This document shows positions 1-10,152 of a stretch of DNA of 16,356 nt, piece after piece. The DNA is from Cochliopodium minus (lineage: Eukaryota > Discosea > Himatismenida > Cochliopodiidae). The first letter of the stretch is position 1. Each line of letters opens with the position of its first letter. The position numbers and the translations under genes were made by a program. The stretch spans positions 1 to 16,356 of the forward strand of contig JAMYWO010000581.1 in the NCBI GenBank assembly GCA_024220525.1. Direction: 5' to 3'. The notes beneath the pieces were generated by a model. That model made no database searches. It was not told the DNA's origin and saw only the letters and a list, made by a program, of their open reading frames with translations.

Positions 1-56
1 ATAAAAAATAAAAAATAAAAAATAAAAAATAAAAAATAAAAAAATAAAAAATAAAA
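1..56. repeat. ATAAAAA heptamer array
   Basis: The T residues fall at 2, 9, 16, 23, 30, 37, 45 and 52, so the unit is 7 bp (ATAAAAA) with one 8-bp slip. It lies inside an intron. A reverse-complement array of the same period closes the window at 16288-16356. Confidence 0.9.
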
Positions 57-188
57 TCATCAAAAAATAAAAAATAAAATAAAAAATCAAAAATCAAAAA
101 TAAAAATAAAATAAATAATAAAATAAATAATAAAATAAAATAAATATGATAAAAAATAAAATAAAAAATAAAAAATATTTTTTTTTAC
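1..188 (-). other. A/T-repeat intron, lectin-filamin gene
   Basis: This stretch follows the last visible exon of the minus-strand lectin-filamin gene. Its donor is the GT read on the minus strand at 188-187. The rest is low-complexity A/T sequence with no further exon that I can recognise. The gene therefore continues to the left of the window. Confidence 0.75.
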
Positions 189-2127
189 CTGTATGGACTT
201 CCTTCAATAGGATTTCCGTTGATGGAGATGTTGATCAAATAAAATCCAGAAATGTTGGTTTTGTAGTGGACCATGTACTGTTTGGCATTGTCATCCCAGT
301 TGTAGTCGTAAATAGGGAAATTTCCCTTAGGACCTTATTTTTTATTTTCATATTTTTATTTTTTAAATTTTATTTTTTATTTATTTTTTATTTTTTATTT
401 ATTATTTATTATTTTTTTAAATTTCATTTTATATTTTAATTTATTTTACTTAAATTTTTTAAATATTTTTTTAAATATGAAATATTATTTTTTATTTTTA
501 TTTTTTTATTATATAAATTATTTTATTTTTTTTATCATTTTTTTTATTTTTAAATTTTATGAATTTTTCATTTTTATTTTTATTTTTACTTTATTTTTAA
601 ATTTTTTTTGTTTTTATTTTACCTGTAATTTGGATGTAAATGGACATGTTGGTGGGTTGAACAGTAATTATATTCTGGTATTGATCTCTTATAGTAATTG
701 CGAACACATTGTCAGAAGATACGTTTCCATAAGCAGAAACACCTTTCAAAAAAATATGAACAAAAAATTTAAATAAAAAATAATTTAAAAAATTGTAAAA
801 AAAATAAAAATCAAAAAAAAATAAAAAATAAAAAAATGAAACAAAAAATTTTTTTTAATAAATTTGAAAATAATAAAACCTTGTCCACTTGCACTGCAAA
901 AAGAAGCGTCGATTGCTCCGTCGGAGATTTCGGCAGAAAAAGGAGATCCAGGTATTGGTATTCCTTCCACACTAATATACAAGTTATATGTTCCTATTTA
1001 AAATAATTAAAACAAAAAAAAATAAAAATACAAAAGATATGGAAATATTAATTTTTATGTAAAAAAAAAAAAATTTTAAATATTTTTAAAAATTTTAATT
1101 GTATTTGTTATTATTTTTTTATTTTGAAATTTTATCAAAAAATCAAATTCTCGATATAAAAATAAATTAAAAATAAACAGATTTTAAAAAAATTAAAGTT
1201 AAAATGAAAGAAAAAAGTAAAATTTTTGCAAACAAAAATGAAATTAAAATAAGAAATATTTTTTAAATTTTAAATAACAAAAAGAAATTTATTTAAAATT
1301 AAAATAATTATTTTATTTGTTTACCAGCAACAGTTGTGGTGTATCCAAGATTTACGACGCCTTGTTGGACTACGGTGTGGTTGTATTGAGCGTGACTGTT
1401 GGAAGGGCCTGTGACGGTAAAATTGATGGAGAGGTTTGGTCTTGCGTTGGTGGCCACGTTTCCGTAGACATCCTTCAATGTGAGTTGGAAGCTGAGCCAT
1501 GTTCCCGCAACCCCTCCCATTCTCCCTAAATAAAAAATAAATAATTAAAAATTCAAATCAAAAAATACATTATTAAAAATTAAAAACAAAATAAATAAAT
1601 TGAAAATATAAGAATAAAAATTAATTAGTCAGTGAATATTGATGCACAAAATAAAATTTAAATTTAAAAATAAAATTAAATTTTTTTTGTTTAAAAATGA
1701 AATAAAAAATAAAATAATTTAAATAATTAAAATAATGTAAATAAAAAATAAAAATAAATAATTAAAATAATCTAAAATAAAAATAAAATTTTTTTGTTTA
1801 AAAATGAAATAAAAAATAAAATAATTTAAATAATTAAAATAATGTAAATAAAAACTAAAAAATAGAAAAATAATTAATCTTATAAATAAAAATTAATAAA
1901 AAATTAATATGAAAAATTCAAGTTTTATTTTAAATTATTTATTTACCACTCACTACGGAATTAGGAACGTAAACTTGGGCAGGGAAGACAGTGAAGTTGT
2001 AAGGACCCCCACTCAAAGATTGATTCAAGTAAGTCACTTTTATTTGGTAGTTTTGAGCCAAAGTAATATTATTTAAATCTCCACTGAAAAGACCTTCTCC
2101 AAGGTATCGTGTATTTATCACAGAACC

Positions 2128-2163
<36 letters not shown>

Positions 2164-4298
2164 ACTATTTATTATTTTTTTTATTTTTTTTTTATTTCAT
2201 TTTATTTTTTATTTTTACTTTTTATTTTATTTTGTTTTATTTTTATTTATAATTTTTGTTTTGTTTTGTTTGTTTTGTTTTTGTTTTTTTTTTTTTTACT
2301 TCCAACATTGACTGTGAAACTCTCGTTTTGTGCGCTTATGTTGTGTCCGTATTGGTCAACTGCTTGAATGTAGAAAGAAAGATCTTCACCAGCAGTAAGA
2401 TTAGTAAAGTCGTAAACGAATGAATTTTCTGGTGAAATTTCTCCATCTTTTTAATAAAAAAAAATAAAAATAAAATTAAAAATTAAATCAAAATCAAAAA
2501 ATTTAAATATCAAAAAAAAAAAAATTTAAAAATTAATATTTTAATAAATTTTTATTTAATAAAATTAAAAAGAATATTCTTTTTTACTATAGTTAAAAGA
2601 CCAATTTAAAACCTTGTGAGTGTCAGGAAATTGATTGGAAGAAGCGGTGAAACCAATCCACACTTCCTCAGTGGTGTTCAAAATTTCGTACAAGTTTGCT
2701 TCTGCTGTCAAAATTGGCAAAAAGATATTGTTGTATTCAATGACCAAAATCTAAAAAAAAAAAAAAGAAGAAGAATAAAATAAAATAAAATAAAAAAGAG
2801 ATGAATAATCTGAAAAAAAAACAATGAATTTTTAAAAAAATATGATAAAGATCAATGATTTAATATTGTGAAAAATATCAATGTTGATAAAATTATTAAA
2901 TCAAAAATTAATCAAATAAAATGATTGGAATTAACAATAATTTGTTTTTATTTTAATATTTTTAAAAAAATCAAAAATTAAAAGATAATAATGAACAAAA
3001 TTAAAAAATCAAAATAAAAAATTTGTAAATTTTTTTTTTACTTGGTTACTTTCATCCCAAGAGATGCTAACATTAAAAACATTATTCCTCAAACTGCTTC
3101 CCAGAGTTCTGTTATTGATTCTATAAATCTCATTGGCGCTATTAGAGCTGGTATTGTTAGTGTGGATGGAAACGTGATTATCAGAAGGGTCGTTGAGGGA
3201 GGTGTCCAGATAGGTGTCGAACTCGATGGAGAGAGACTTTACTATCCCTGTGTTTGGGTCGTTGGTTACTCCTGATCCATAGCCTATTCCGCCTACTTGA
3301 TTGTCTGCGATAGCGTTTGGGTTTGTATTCTATTATTTTTTTAAAATAATCACATTAAAATTTTATTAAAAAATTATTAATAATTAAAATTTTTATTATG
3401 AAAAATTTAATAATCTTGAAAAAAATATTGATATATTCCAAATAAATTAATAAATAATTTATTTTTTATGAAATAATTTATTTAGGATGAAAGATTATTC
3501 TATCTGTTCGTTTTAAAGAAAAAATTTTCGTGTGTGGATCAAGAATTTGTTTGAAGATATTTTTTTGCGTTTGTGATCACACAGTGATTTTCTTTCACAT
3601 TAATTTATAGTTGGAACTTTAAATTTTTTTTTTTTTTTTTTACTTGTATGACGAAAGCTATCCCATCTCCGCCAGTTGTTTCGTTTTCTCCTTCTATAGA
3701 TACAGTAAAAAATGTTTTAAAATTGTTGATGTACACTTTCTCGTAGAACCACACCGATCCGAAAGAGAATGCTTCGTCTGTGTTTAATGAAAGGTTTCCC
3801 AAATTTAAGGATGCATTTCCATTCAACAAGAATCTTTTATAAATAAAATATTATATTCCTATATATCTTTTATGATCATTTTAAAGTGATATGAAGGAAT
3901 ATGTTTTAAAATTTTTAATTCTCTTTTTTAGAATTTTCTTTTTCATTTTCTTTATTTTTCAAAATAGGAGATGTTTTTGTTTTTACGATGTTGCATTGTC
4001 AAATGATTTAAAATCGAATCTTGGTGGAGGTATTTTGGCTGTTTTCCAATTATGAATACAATAAGAATTATTAGTTTTGATAATTTTGAAGATATATTTT
4101 ATATATGAAGAAAATTTAATTTGGGATGTTATAAATGCTTCCCACAATGATATATGTTGATATTTCTTTCAATAATTTTCATTTGGTTGTTGTTATAGTG
4201 CAAATGAAAAAATTTTTTAAATTTTTTTTTGATTATGATTGTAAAGTACCAAATGTAAACACTATAAACAACAGAAATAATAGTTTCAGAGATATCAT
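189..4298 (-). CDS. Secreted L-type lectin with filamin repeats, 3'-partial
   Basis: Eleven exons joined in phase: 4298-4250, 4038-3987, 3833-3644, 3329-3042, 2750-2588, 2446-2300, 2126-1947, 1525-1325, 993-880, 742-623 and 333-189 (549 complete codons, no stop yet). Residues 1-17 form a signal peptide (MISLKLLFLLFIVFTFA). Residues about 22-247 form an L-type lectin: D90 in GDGIAF is the expected sugar-binding Asp, and E133, D135, D139, D144 and H149 match the spacing of the Mn/Ca ligands of concanavalin A (D139 where ConA has Asn). The strand ending in DTHKVLNWSF closes the fold. Three filamin-type Ig repeats follow (about 250-350, 350-440 and 441 onward), with signatures such as GIPIPGSPFSAEI and GNPIEGSPY. 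There are over twenty N-x-S/T sequons in all, which fits a glycosylated extracellular or lysosomal protein. The first exon rests on reading frame and signal-peptide logic. Function is inferred as carbohydrate binding on a rod-like stalk; whether a membrane anchor follows cannot be seen. Confidence 0.88.
1682..1854. repeat. 66-bp direct duplication in an intron
   Basis: Bases 1682-1747 recur identically at 1789-1854, a period of 107 bp. A diverged partial copy of the ATAATTAAAATAAT part sits between them. The repeat lies in the intron between lectin-gene exons 7 and 8 and looks like recent local tandem duplication. Confidence 0.85.
3330..3643 (-). other. Long lectin-gene intron with non-repetitive island
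   Basis: This 314-bp intron is A/T-rich at both ends but holds a distinctly more complex island at about 3484-3600. The island is bounded by complementary 7-mers (TGAAAGA at 3488-3494 and TCTTTCA at 3591-3597) and contains a small hairpin (ATCAC-ACA-GTGAT, 3576-3588). No domain-like reading frame is seen in it, and the flanking exons join perfectly in the lectin fold without it. Confidence 0.5.
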
Positions 4299-4465
4299 TC
4301 CTCTTTTTCCAAGTATTTCCTTTCAAAATTTTTTTTTTAAATTTATCTTTAAAGAGAATCTAAAAAATAAAATTGAAATATACTCAATATTCAAACACAC
4401 ATTAATACTCTAATACCAACTCCTTAATAATTAAGCTAAATTATAAATATCAATCCTTAATAAAG
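4299..4465. promoter_or_regulatory. Divergent promoter, lectin and DUF4870-like genes
   Basis: The 167 bp between the two divergent start codons must hold both promoters if the two first exons are right. It is A/T-rich. TAATACCAAC lies at 4411-4420, and TAATACCAAT occurs upstream of the CDGSH gene at 10121-10130. TATA-like stretches are present, but this base composition makes them uninformative. Confidence 0.4.
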
Positions 4466-5604
4466 ATGGGTGAAAATAAATAAAATTTTTTTTTTTAATT
4501 TTTTTGTTTAATTATCTCTGCTATAAAGGTGATAATGTTGAAGTATCGTATATAAAACTGGACAAAGAACGTAATATTATATTTGCCATGCAATAATTAA
4601 ATATTTTATTTTTAAAAATCGAATTATAGCAAAAGAAAAGGTAAATTTCAAAATATGCAACATGAGAATCAATTAAAACAATAGATTTCGAATAGGATAA
4701 AGAGTAAAAATTAAAAATATATCAAACTATAAACTTTTAATTTAAGAAATTGAAAAAAAAAATTTTATATTTCTATTGATCCAAAGATCATCGACAGGAT
4801 GCAATATAAGATTCATGATAATATTTTCATATCTATTTGGATGGATATCAGGTATATTCAATGCTTTTTTTCCCCCTTTTCAATAAATTAACCATCCCAA
4901 AAATTTTAAAAGGTGTGATTGTTCTTTTCATTGAAGGAAAAAGTTACACAGTGGTATATTGTGCTTCAATATCAATTGTGATATCGTTTATATACATTAT
5001 GTTTGCAGTAAAAAAAAATTCAATTTATTTTATAAACGAAAAAAATAAATATTTAAAAAAATTAATTAAAATCCTTTAAATCAAAAAATTGTAGATACCC
5101 TTTGCTCTGATAGATTTTCTAGCAATCAAACACAAAGACGCTCCTATCATCACTTTAATATGGATGTCAGCATACATTATAGGAACAATTTTATGTAATA
5201 CATAAAACAGAAAAAAGCTCTTTTTAATATTTTTTATTATAATTTAAATTTAAATTTAAAATTATTTTTTTCAAATTTATTTTCATTTTTTTTCTACAGT
5301 GATGATTTTTTCTATTGTCAAACACAACCAACAAAAACTCCTCAAACTTCCTCTTATTCGTAGACCAGCAGGTGCAATTGCAGAATATGTCATGGGACCT
5401 TATGAAGAAAGTAAAAAACAAATTTAATAAAAATTTTTGAAAATAATTAATTTAAATTTGTTAATTTAAAATAATTCTTTTTTTGTTTAATATTCTTTTT
5501 TCTTTTTTGTTTTAACAGATGATGAATACAGCTCTTTCAAGTATACCACCACTCAAAGCCATTTGACTGATGATCATTTCTCGAAAAGAGAATCCAAAAA
5601 ATGA
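4466..5604 (+). CDS. Three-TM protein, DUF4870/Tic20-like
   Basis: Proposed exons: 4466-4469, 4529-4570, 4798-4851, 4913-5007, 5095-5194, 5300-5410 and 5519-5604 (492 nt, 163 residues, all junctions GT...AG and in phase). Hydrophobic segments lie at about 21-40, 46-73 and 83-105. The pattern SYLFGWISGVIVLFIEGKS followed by two more helices and KLPLIRRPAGAIAEYV resembles DUF4870 proteins, which carry a similar first helix, a short polar loop and a KLP-type segment ending near a conserved Ala-Glu. The tail is hydrophilic (Asp, Ser, Lys-rich) and probably cytosolic. The least certain part is the start: a first exon with only four coding bases (ATGG) and a 227-bp second intron. The role of this family is unknown to me; the likely location is an internal membrane. 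The family match is from memory of the pattern and is moderate. Confidence 0.62.
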
Positions 5605-5692
5605 TATCTTTTTTTTTCATGAAACAAATTAAAGAATACTTTTGAAAATTTTATTAATTTAAAAATTAAAAAAAAAAATAATAAAAAAAAAA

Positions 5693-6974
5693 ATGATGGA
5701 AAATCCTTCAAAATTTCTGTTTATTTTTTCATTGGTACAAAATTTTTCCCCCTTCTTTTTATCATCTTTTAAGATTTTCTTTTCTATATTCCAGTTAGGT
5801 TTGTTCAAATCTTGTTTGGCAAAGAAATATTATATTTGTAAGAAATACCCAAATAACATTTTATTCAATATACCTATTAATCCTATCTAACCAACATACA
5901 GCATATTATTACTTTGTGGGTAAAAATAATTTTGAAAATAAAAAAGAATTAAAAAAATAACATATCAATCCACTCAACATAGGTCCTGCTATATTTCTGG
6001 TAATCCTATTAAGAATTTCATATTATCGTTCGCAAAATATAAAAAATTATTTTATTTCACTTAAAAATCAGAAAAAAGATTTTGTTAATTATAAGTTAAT
6101 TTCCATTTATATGAATTCCTACAACAAAATTAATTTTTAAAATTGACTCTTTTTTTTTTTATTTTAAATTTTAGGCTTTGATGATAGCATTTGTTGTATA
6201 CTTCTTATGTAAAAAATTAACAGACAAGAATTTTTATATAAACCATAATTTGAAATATAACACTATCATTCACTTCTATAAATGACGATATATTTTGATT
6301 TTTATGGTGGATTGAAATTATTATTTTAATTTCTCTGAAATACTTTTTAACTTAATTTATATATTTTTCAAAATCAAATTTTAAAAGGCAAAAGAATGAG
6401 ATTGAGAAGGGAGATGGAGAATGATAGATTAAACAACCAACATCATGTTAATCCAAATTCCAACGCAATTCACAATAACAACAATAACATGGGCGGGAAT
6501 CAGATTCCTCATTTGGTGGAAAAGTTGGACAATGATAACAAGACATCCACGTTGGAAATCAATTATATCACCCAGCCAAACAATAATAATAATAATTATC
6601 CGCCAATGAATAATAATAATTTCCAGAATCAACAATACAATCCTCAATACAACAATAATATGCCTCCTCCATATTATGCCGCCAATAATAATCCTCCTTA
6701 TAATAATAACAACAATAATATGCCACCTAATAATTTTCAATATAACAATAATCCTCCCATAAATCCTCATTACAACAATAATAATAACATCAATAATAAC
6801 AATAACGATATTCCTCTTGATGATGTCTTTGTGTGCTTTGAATGCAAGCAGCCCGTCCGCGATCTTAACTCCAAATTTTGTCCCAGCTGTGGCATTGAGA
6901 TCAAGTGCAAGACTTGTAGTGGTTTGATCCAAGCTAATACTGGTTTATGTTTAAATAATTGTGATATAAAATAA
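5693..6974 (+). CDS. Single-pass membrane protein with Asn-rich linker and double zinc ribbon
   Basis: Six exons in phase: 5693-5734, 5795-5837, 5902-5919, 5983-5999, 6175-6208 and 6388-6974 (741 nt, 246 residues). Residues 1-22 look like a signal peptide (MMENPSKFLFIFSLLGLFKS). A luminal stub of about ten residues follows, rich in Tyr. One transmembrane helix spans about 33-52 (FVGPAIFLALMIAFVVYFLC), then a basic stop-transfer KRMRLRR. The cytoplasmic part is Asn/Pro-rich with one PPPY motif (144-147), a potential WW-domain ligand. The C-terminus has eight Cys (201, 204, 216, 219, 225, 228, 239, 243) as CX2C-X11-CX2C-X5-CX2C-X10-CX3C, a double zinc-ribbon pattern. The layout recalls Shisa/STMC-type transmembrane adaptors, but homology is not shown. 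Two exons are 18 and 17 nt. Intron 4 stays open in frame to a stop at 6138-6140, so retention would give a shorter alternative protein. Start is 88 bp after the preceding stop. Confidence 0.8.
6580..6810 (+). repeat. AAT/AAC trinucleotide-rich tract
   Basis: Runs of AAT and AAC codons encode poly-Asn blocks in the last exon of the membrane/zinc-ribbon gene. They are coding repeats. The opposite strand reads as long hydrophobic Ile/Val frames that are artefacts of these triplets. Confidence 0.85.
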
Positions 6975-7153
6975 ATTTTAATTTCCAAGAAATTTTTGTT
7001 GAATAAAAAATAAAATTCTTTATCGGTTTATTGTAAAATTAAAAAGTTTTTTGAGATCAAATTTTTTTTTTAAAGTCAAAATATCTTATTATAAAAATAA
7101 TTCATTAAAATAAAAAAATTATTTCATTAAAATTTATTTGGTGAAAAAACAAT
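6975..7153. other. Convergent 3' intergenic spacer
   Basis: The spacer of 179 bp lies between the stops of the zinc-ribbon membrane gene (plus) and the Sel1 gene (minus). An AATAAA at 7002-7007 could serve polyadenylation of the plus-strand gene, but the composition makes such hexamers common. No gene is seen. Confidence 0.5.
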
Positions 7154-9897
7154 TTAATTGTATACGATTGGTTTTTGGTTAAAGTGACAAAGATATTTTA
7201 TAATGTTCATGATTAGACCTTTCACAATGTATCTTGTTTGCAGAAAGGTAGAAAAGGATCTGTTCTTGGAAACCAAAAGCAGCACCAAGATTTGACTTTT
7301 CAAAATATCTTCTCCATTCCAATAAATGTGTAACTCCTTTTTCCATCCCACTTTGTTCTCTGATAAAATTTGTCTCAAAATAGGTACCTAAAAAAGGAAA
7401 AATTTAAAAATTCTGATTTTTTATTTTAAACATTTAACTCAATTATTTTTTATTTTTATTTTTTTATTTTTTATTATTTTTTTATTATTTTTATTTTTTT
7501 TCTATTTTATTTTTTCATTCTTTATTTTTTTAGTATTTTTTATTTATTACTATTGAATCTATTTCATCATGTTGAAGTGCAAGTACATACAAATCTACAG
7601 CCCTTTCTACATCTCTTTTAGCATTTTCTAAAAATAAATTAATTTAAAATTTTAATTTTAAAATTTTAAATAAAATAAAAGATGTTGGTTATTATTACTG
7701 TAAGAGTTGAAAATCTCTGCTAATTTCGACAAAGCGGTATGGTTTCCTATTTCTATTGATTGGTTGTACAACTCTATTGCTTTTTGCAGGTTCCCATCTT
7801 TAAATCATTTCAAGAATAATGTCAATAAAAATAAAAATAAAATAAAATAAAAAATAAAAATAAAAAATAAAAATAAAAAAAAAATACAACTAAAAATAAT
7901 TAATTAAAAATAAAAAATTATTTATAAAATTAATAATAAAAAAAAAACTAAAAATAATAAAAAATTATTAAAAAATAAAACAAAAAATCATAAAAAATTA
8001 TTAAAATAAAATAAATAATTAAAAAATAAAACAAAATTAAAATAAAATTATTAACAAGATTTTTTTACTTTTTTGGTTAATTTTGGCAAGTTCATTCATG
8101 GAATTGTCGCAACCCAAATCGGCTGCTTGTTGATAATATTCCATCGCCTTTGTTTCATTTCTTTCAATTCCATCTTCTCCATATTCGTACAACCAGCCTA
8201 GATTATACAGAGCACTTAAGTTTCCCAACTCTTTTTGAAATAAATTTAAAAAAATAAATAATAATAAAATAATAAAAATAAAAATAAAATTAAAATTAAA
8301 ATTAAAAAAATAAATAATAATAATAATAATAATAAAAATAAAAATAAAATAAAAATAAAAATAAAAAGGAGTCAATATAAATAAATAAAAATATTAATAA
8401 AAATATTAATAAAATATTAATAAATTAAAAAAATAAAAAATAAATGAATAAATAATTTCAAAATCAATTGAAAATGAGGTTTTTAAAAAATATATACTCG
8501 AAGCCTTAATGTACAATTCCAAAACTTTTTTCATGTTTTTGATTCCAAAACCTTTTTGAAGAAACAAAAAAAATTAAAAAAATGTGAAAAAATAAAAAAT
8601 AAAAAAAATTATAAAAAAATAAAAAAATTAAAAAATTAAAAAAATTTAGTAAGTAAAAATACAAATAAAAATGAACAAAAAAATAATTATCTTACCTTCT
8701 TCATATAAAGCGGCCAAATTAACCATGGAAACATCATTTCCCAAAGAAATAGCCCTTTCGTAGTAATAAATAGCTTTTTCATAGTCTTTGAAGTCGTTGT
8801 CGTCTTGATACAGTGTTCCCAAGTTGTTTAGTGCATCTGCATTTGAAGATTTTTCGAAATATTTGATAGCTTTTTTGATATTCAACTCGACACCATTACC
8901 TTGCAAGTAAAGTGCTAATATTTATCAAAAAAAATAAAAAATAAAAAATAAAAAATAAAAAAAATAAAAAATAAAAAATATAAAAAATATAAAAATATAA
9001 AAAAATAAAAAATAAAAAATGTGATAATTAAAAAAATAAATTATAAAAAAAATGAAAATAAAAATAAAAAAATAAAAAAAAAAATTTTTTAACTTCCTAT
9101 GCAGTTCATTGCGTCTCTGTCTCCAAGTTTCGAAGCTTTTTTGAAAAGTTTAAAAGACTTTTTATGATCTTTTTCTATTCCACAATCCCCCAAATTGTAT
9201 AAACAAGCTAAGTTATATCTTTTAAAAAATAAAATATAAATTATAAATGAAATAAAAAATAAAAGTAAAAAAATAAAAATAAAAAACAAAAATAAAAATA
9301 AAAATAAAAAACAAAAATAAAATAATGAATAAATTTTAACTTTTTTACATTGACAATGAGTTTCCAATATCCTTTGATTCTTTAAAGTATTTAAGTGCTG
9401 ATTCAATGTCTTTCTCGCATCCTCTTCCTTTCACGTACATGTGGGCAGTCATATTCAAAACATATCCTCTCAATTCACTTTTGTATTTATCTATGTTTTT
9501 TTTCAAAAAAAGAATTTCATTTTAATTTGATAAATAAAAAATAAAAAATAAAAAATAATATAAAAAATAAAATAAAAGTTTTTCAGTTACCTCCATCTTC
9601 TATTACTTTTTCAAAACACTTTATTGCTTCTATATAATTTCTATATCCATTCCATCCGAAATAATTCTCCAATCCCAATGCCACTATGTTCCCCCTCATC
9701 GACCATTTGTTGCATATTTCTTTGGCCTTGACTTCATTCGCTTCCATATTCACCCCAAAATTTAATTTGAAGATATTTATCAGATCATCCTCTAAATTTG
9801 ATTCCTTATCTTCATGTTCATTGACATTATTTCCATCTATCTTTAATCTTTTGGTATTTGATTCAACATCAATATCTTCTATCTCATTTCTTTTCAT
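7154..9897 (-). CDS. Sel1-like repeat protein
   Basis: Nine exons in phase: 9897-9591, 9490-9349, 9218-9094, 8914-8696, 8551-8498, 8230-8069, 7797-7699, 7627-7551 and 7387-7154 (1419 nt, 472 residues). The first about 40 residues are acidic and basic, with KRLK as a weak nuclear-signal candidate. About seven or eight Sel1-like (TPR-related) helical repeats then follow, with the usual A.YNLA.LY..G...D..KA..YF..A...G pattern: GNSLSIYNLACLYNLG, MNCIGTLYLQGNGVE, ALNNLGTLYQ, MVNLAALYEEG and LSALYNLGWLYEYGEDG. The C-terminal 80 or so residues (around QILVLLLVSKNRSF and GLIMNIIKYLCHF) form a helical module I do not recognise. Sel1 repeats are protein-binding scaffolds, so an adaptor role is inferred. 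Introns four to seven lie between symmetric phase-1 exons. An acceptor-like TTTATAG just upstream of the ATG leaves a further 5' exon possible. Confidence 0.88.
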
Positions 9898-10152
9898 CAG
9901 TTCAAAAATATACCTCTATAAATAAAAGAGAACAATTATAATTTGTATAATAAGATCAATAAGCAATCAACAGAATATTTTCTTTTTAGTCTTCAATTAT
10001 ATTTTTATTTTTTATATTTTTTCATTCAAAGAGGGATTTTTAAAATAGTTCCTCTTTTCTAATAAATGAGATAATCATACATTCTCAAATCCACTTTTCC
10101 ATTTTGATTAACATGTATTTTAATACCAATCCGAATAAAATAAAAAAAAAAA
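9898..10152. promoter_or_regulatory. Divergent promoter, Sel1 and CDGSH genes
   Basis: The 255 bp between divergent start codons holds no coding sequence that I can see. Near its middle is an interrupted inverted repeat, AAAGAGG at 10028-10034 and CCTCTTT at 10051-10057. TAATACCAAT lies at 10121-10130, 22 bp before the CDGSH start codon. A role as a shared regulatory site is inference only. Confidence 0.45.

Noticed and set aside
1-56. Window ends as telomeres, since both arrays read TTTTTTA outward
   Set aside because: Both arrays lie inside introns of genes that run off the window, and the same heptamer-like A/T runs fill introns throughout. They are better explained as intron repeats where the window was cut or an assembly stopped.
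146-776. Plus-strand Phe/Ile-rich frames at the left end
   Set aside because: They are T-rich intron sequence plus the shadow of two filamin exons on the minus strand.
3042-3275. Plus-strand 77-residue frame
   Set aside because: It is the shadow of lectin exon 3329-3042, which has clear lectin motifs on the minus strand.
4021-4080. Hydrophobic minus-strand stretch (SKLIILIVFIIG) as the lectin signal peptide
   Set aside because: It has no start codon, no acceptor in the right phase, and does not join in frame to the lectin. The exon at 4298-4250 gives a better signal peptide and the right phase.
4630-4640. An 11-nt exon between acceptor and donor-like sites in the DUF4870-like gene
   Set aside because: Including it would put the next exon out of frame, while leaving it out gives a continuous frame.
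6429-6932. Minus-strand 167-residue Ile/Val-rich 'membrane' frame
   Set aside because: It is the complement of AAT/AAC codons in the Asn-rich protein, so the hydrophobicity is an artefact.
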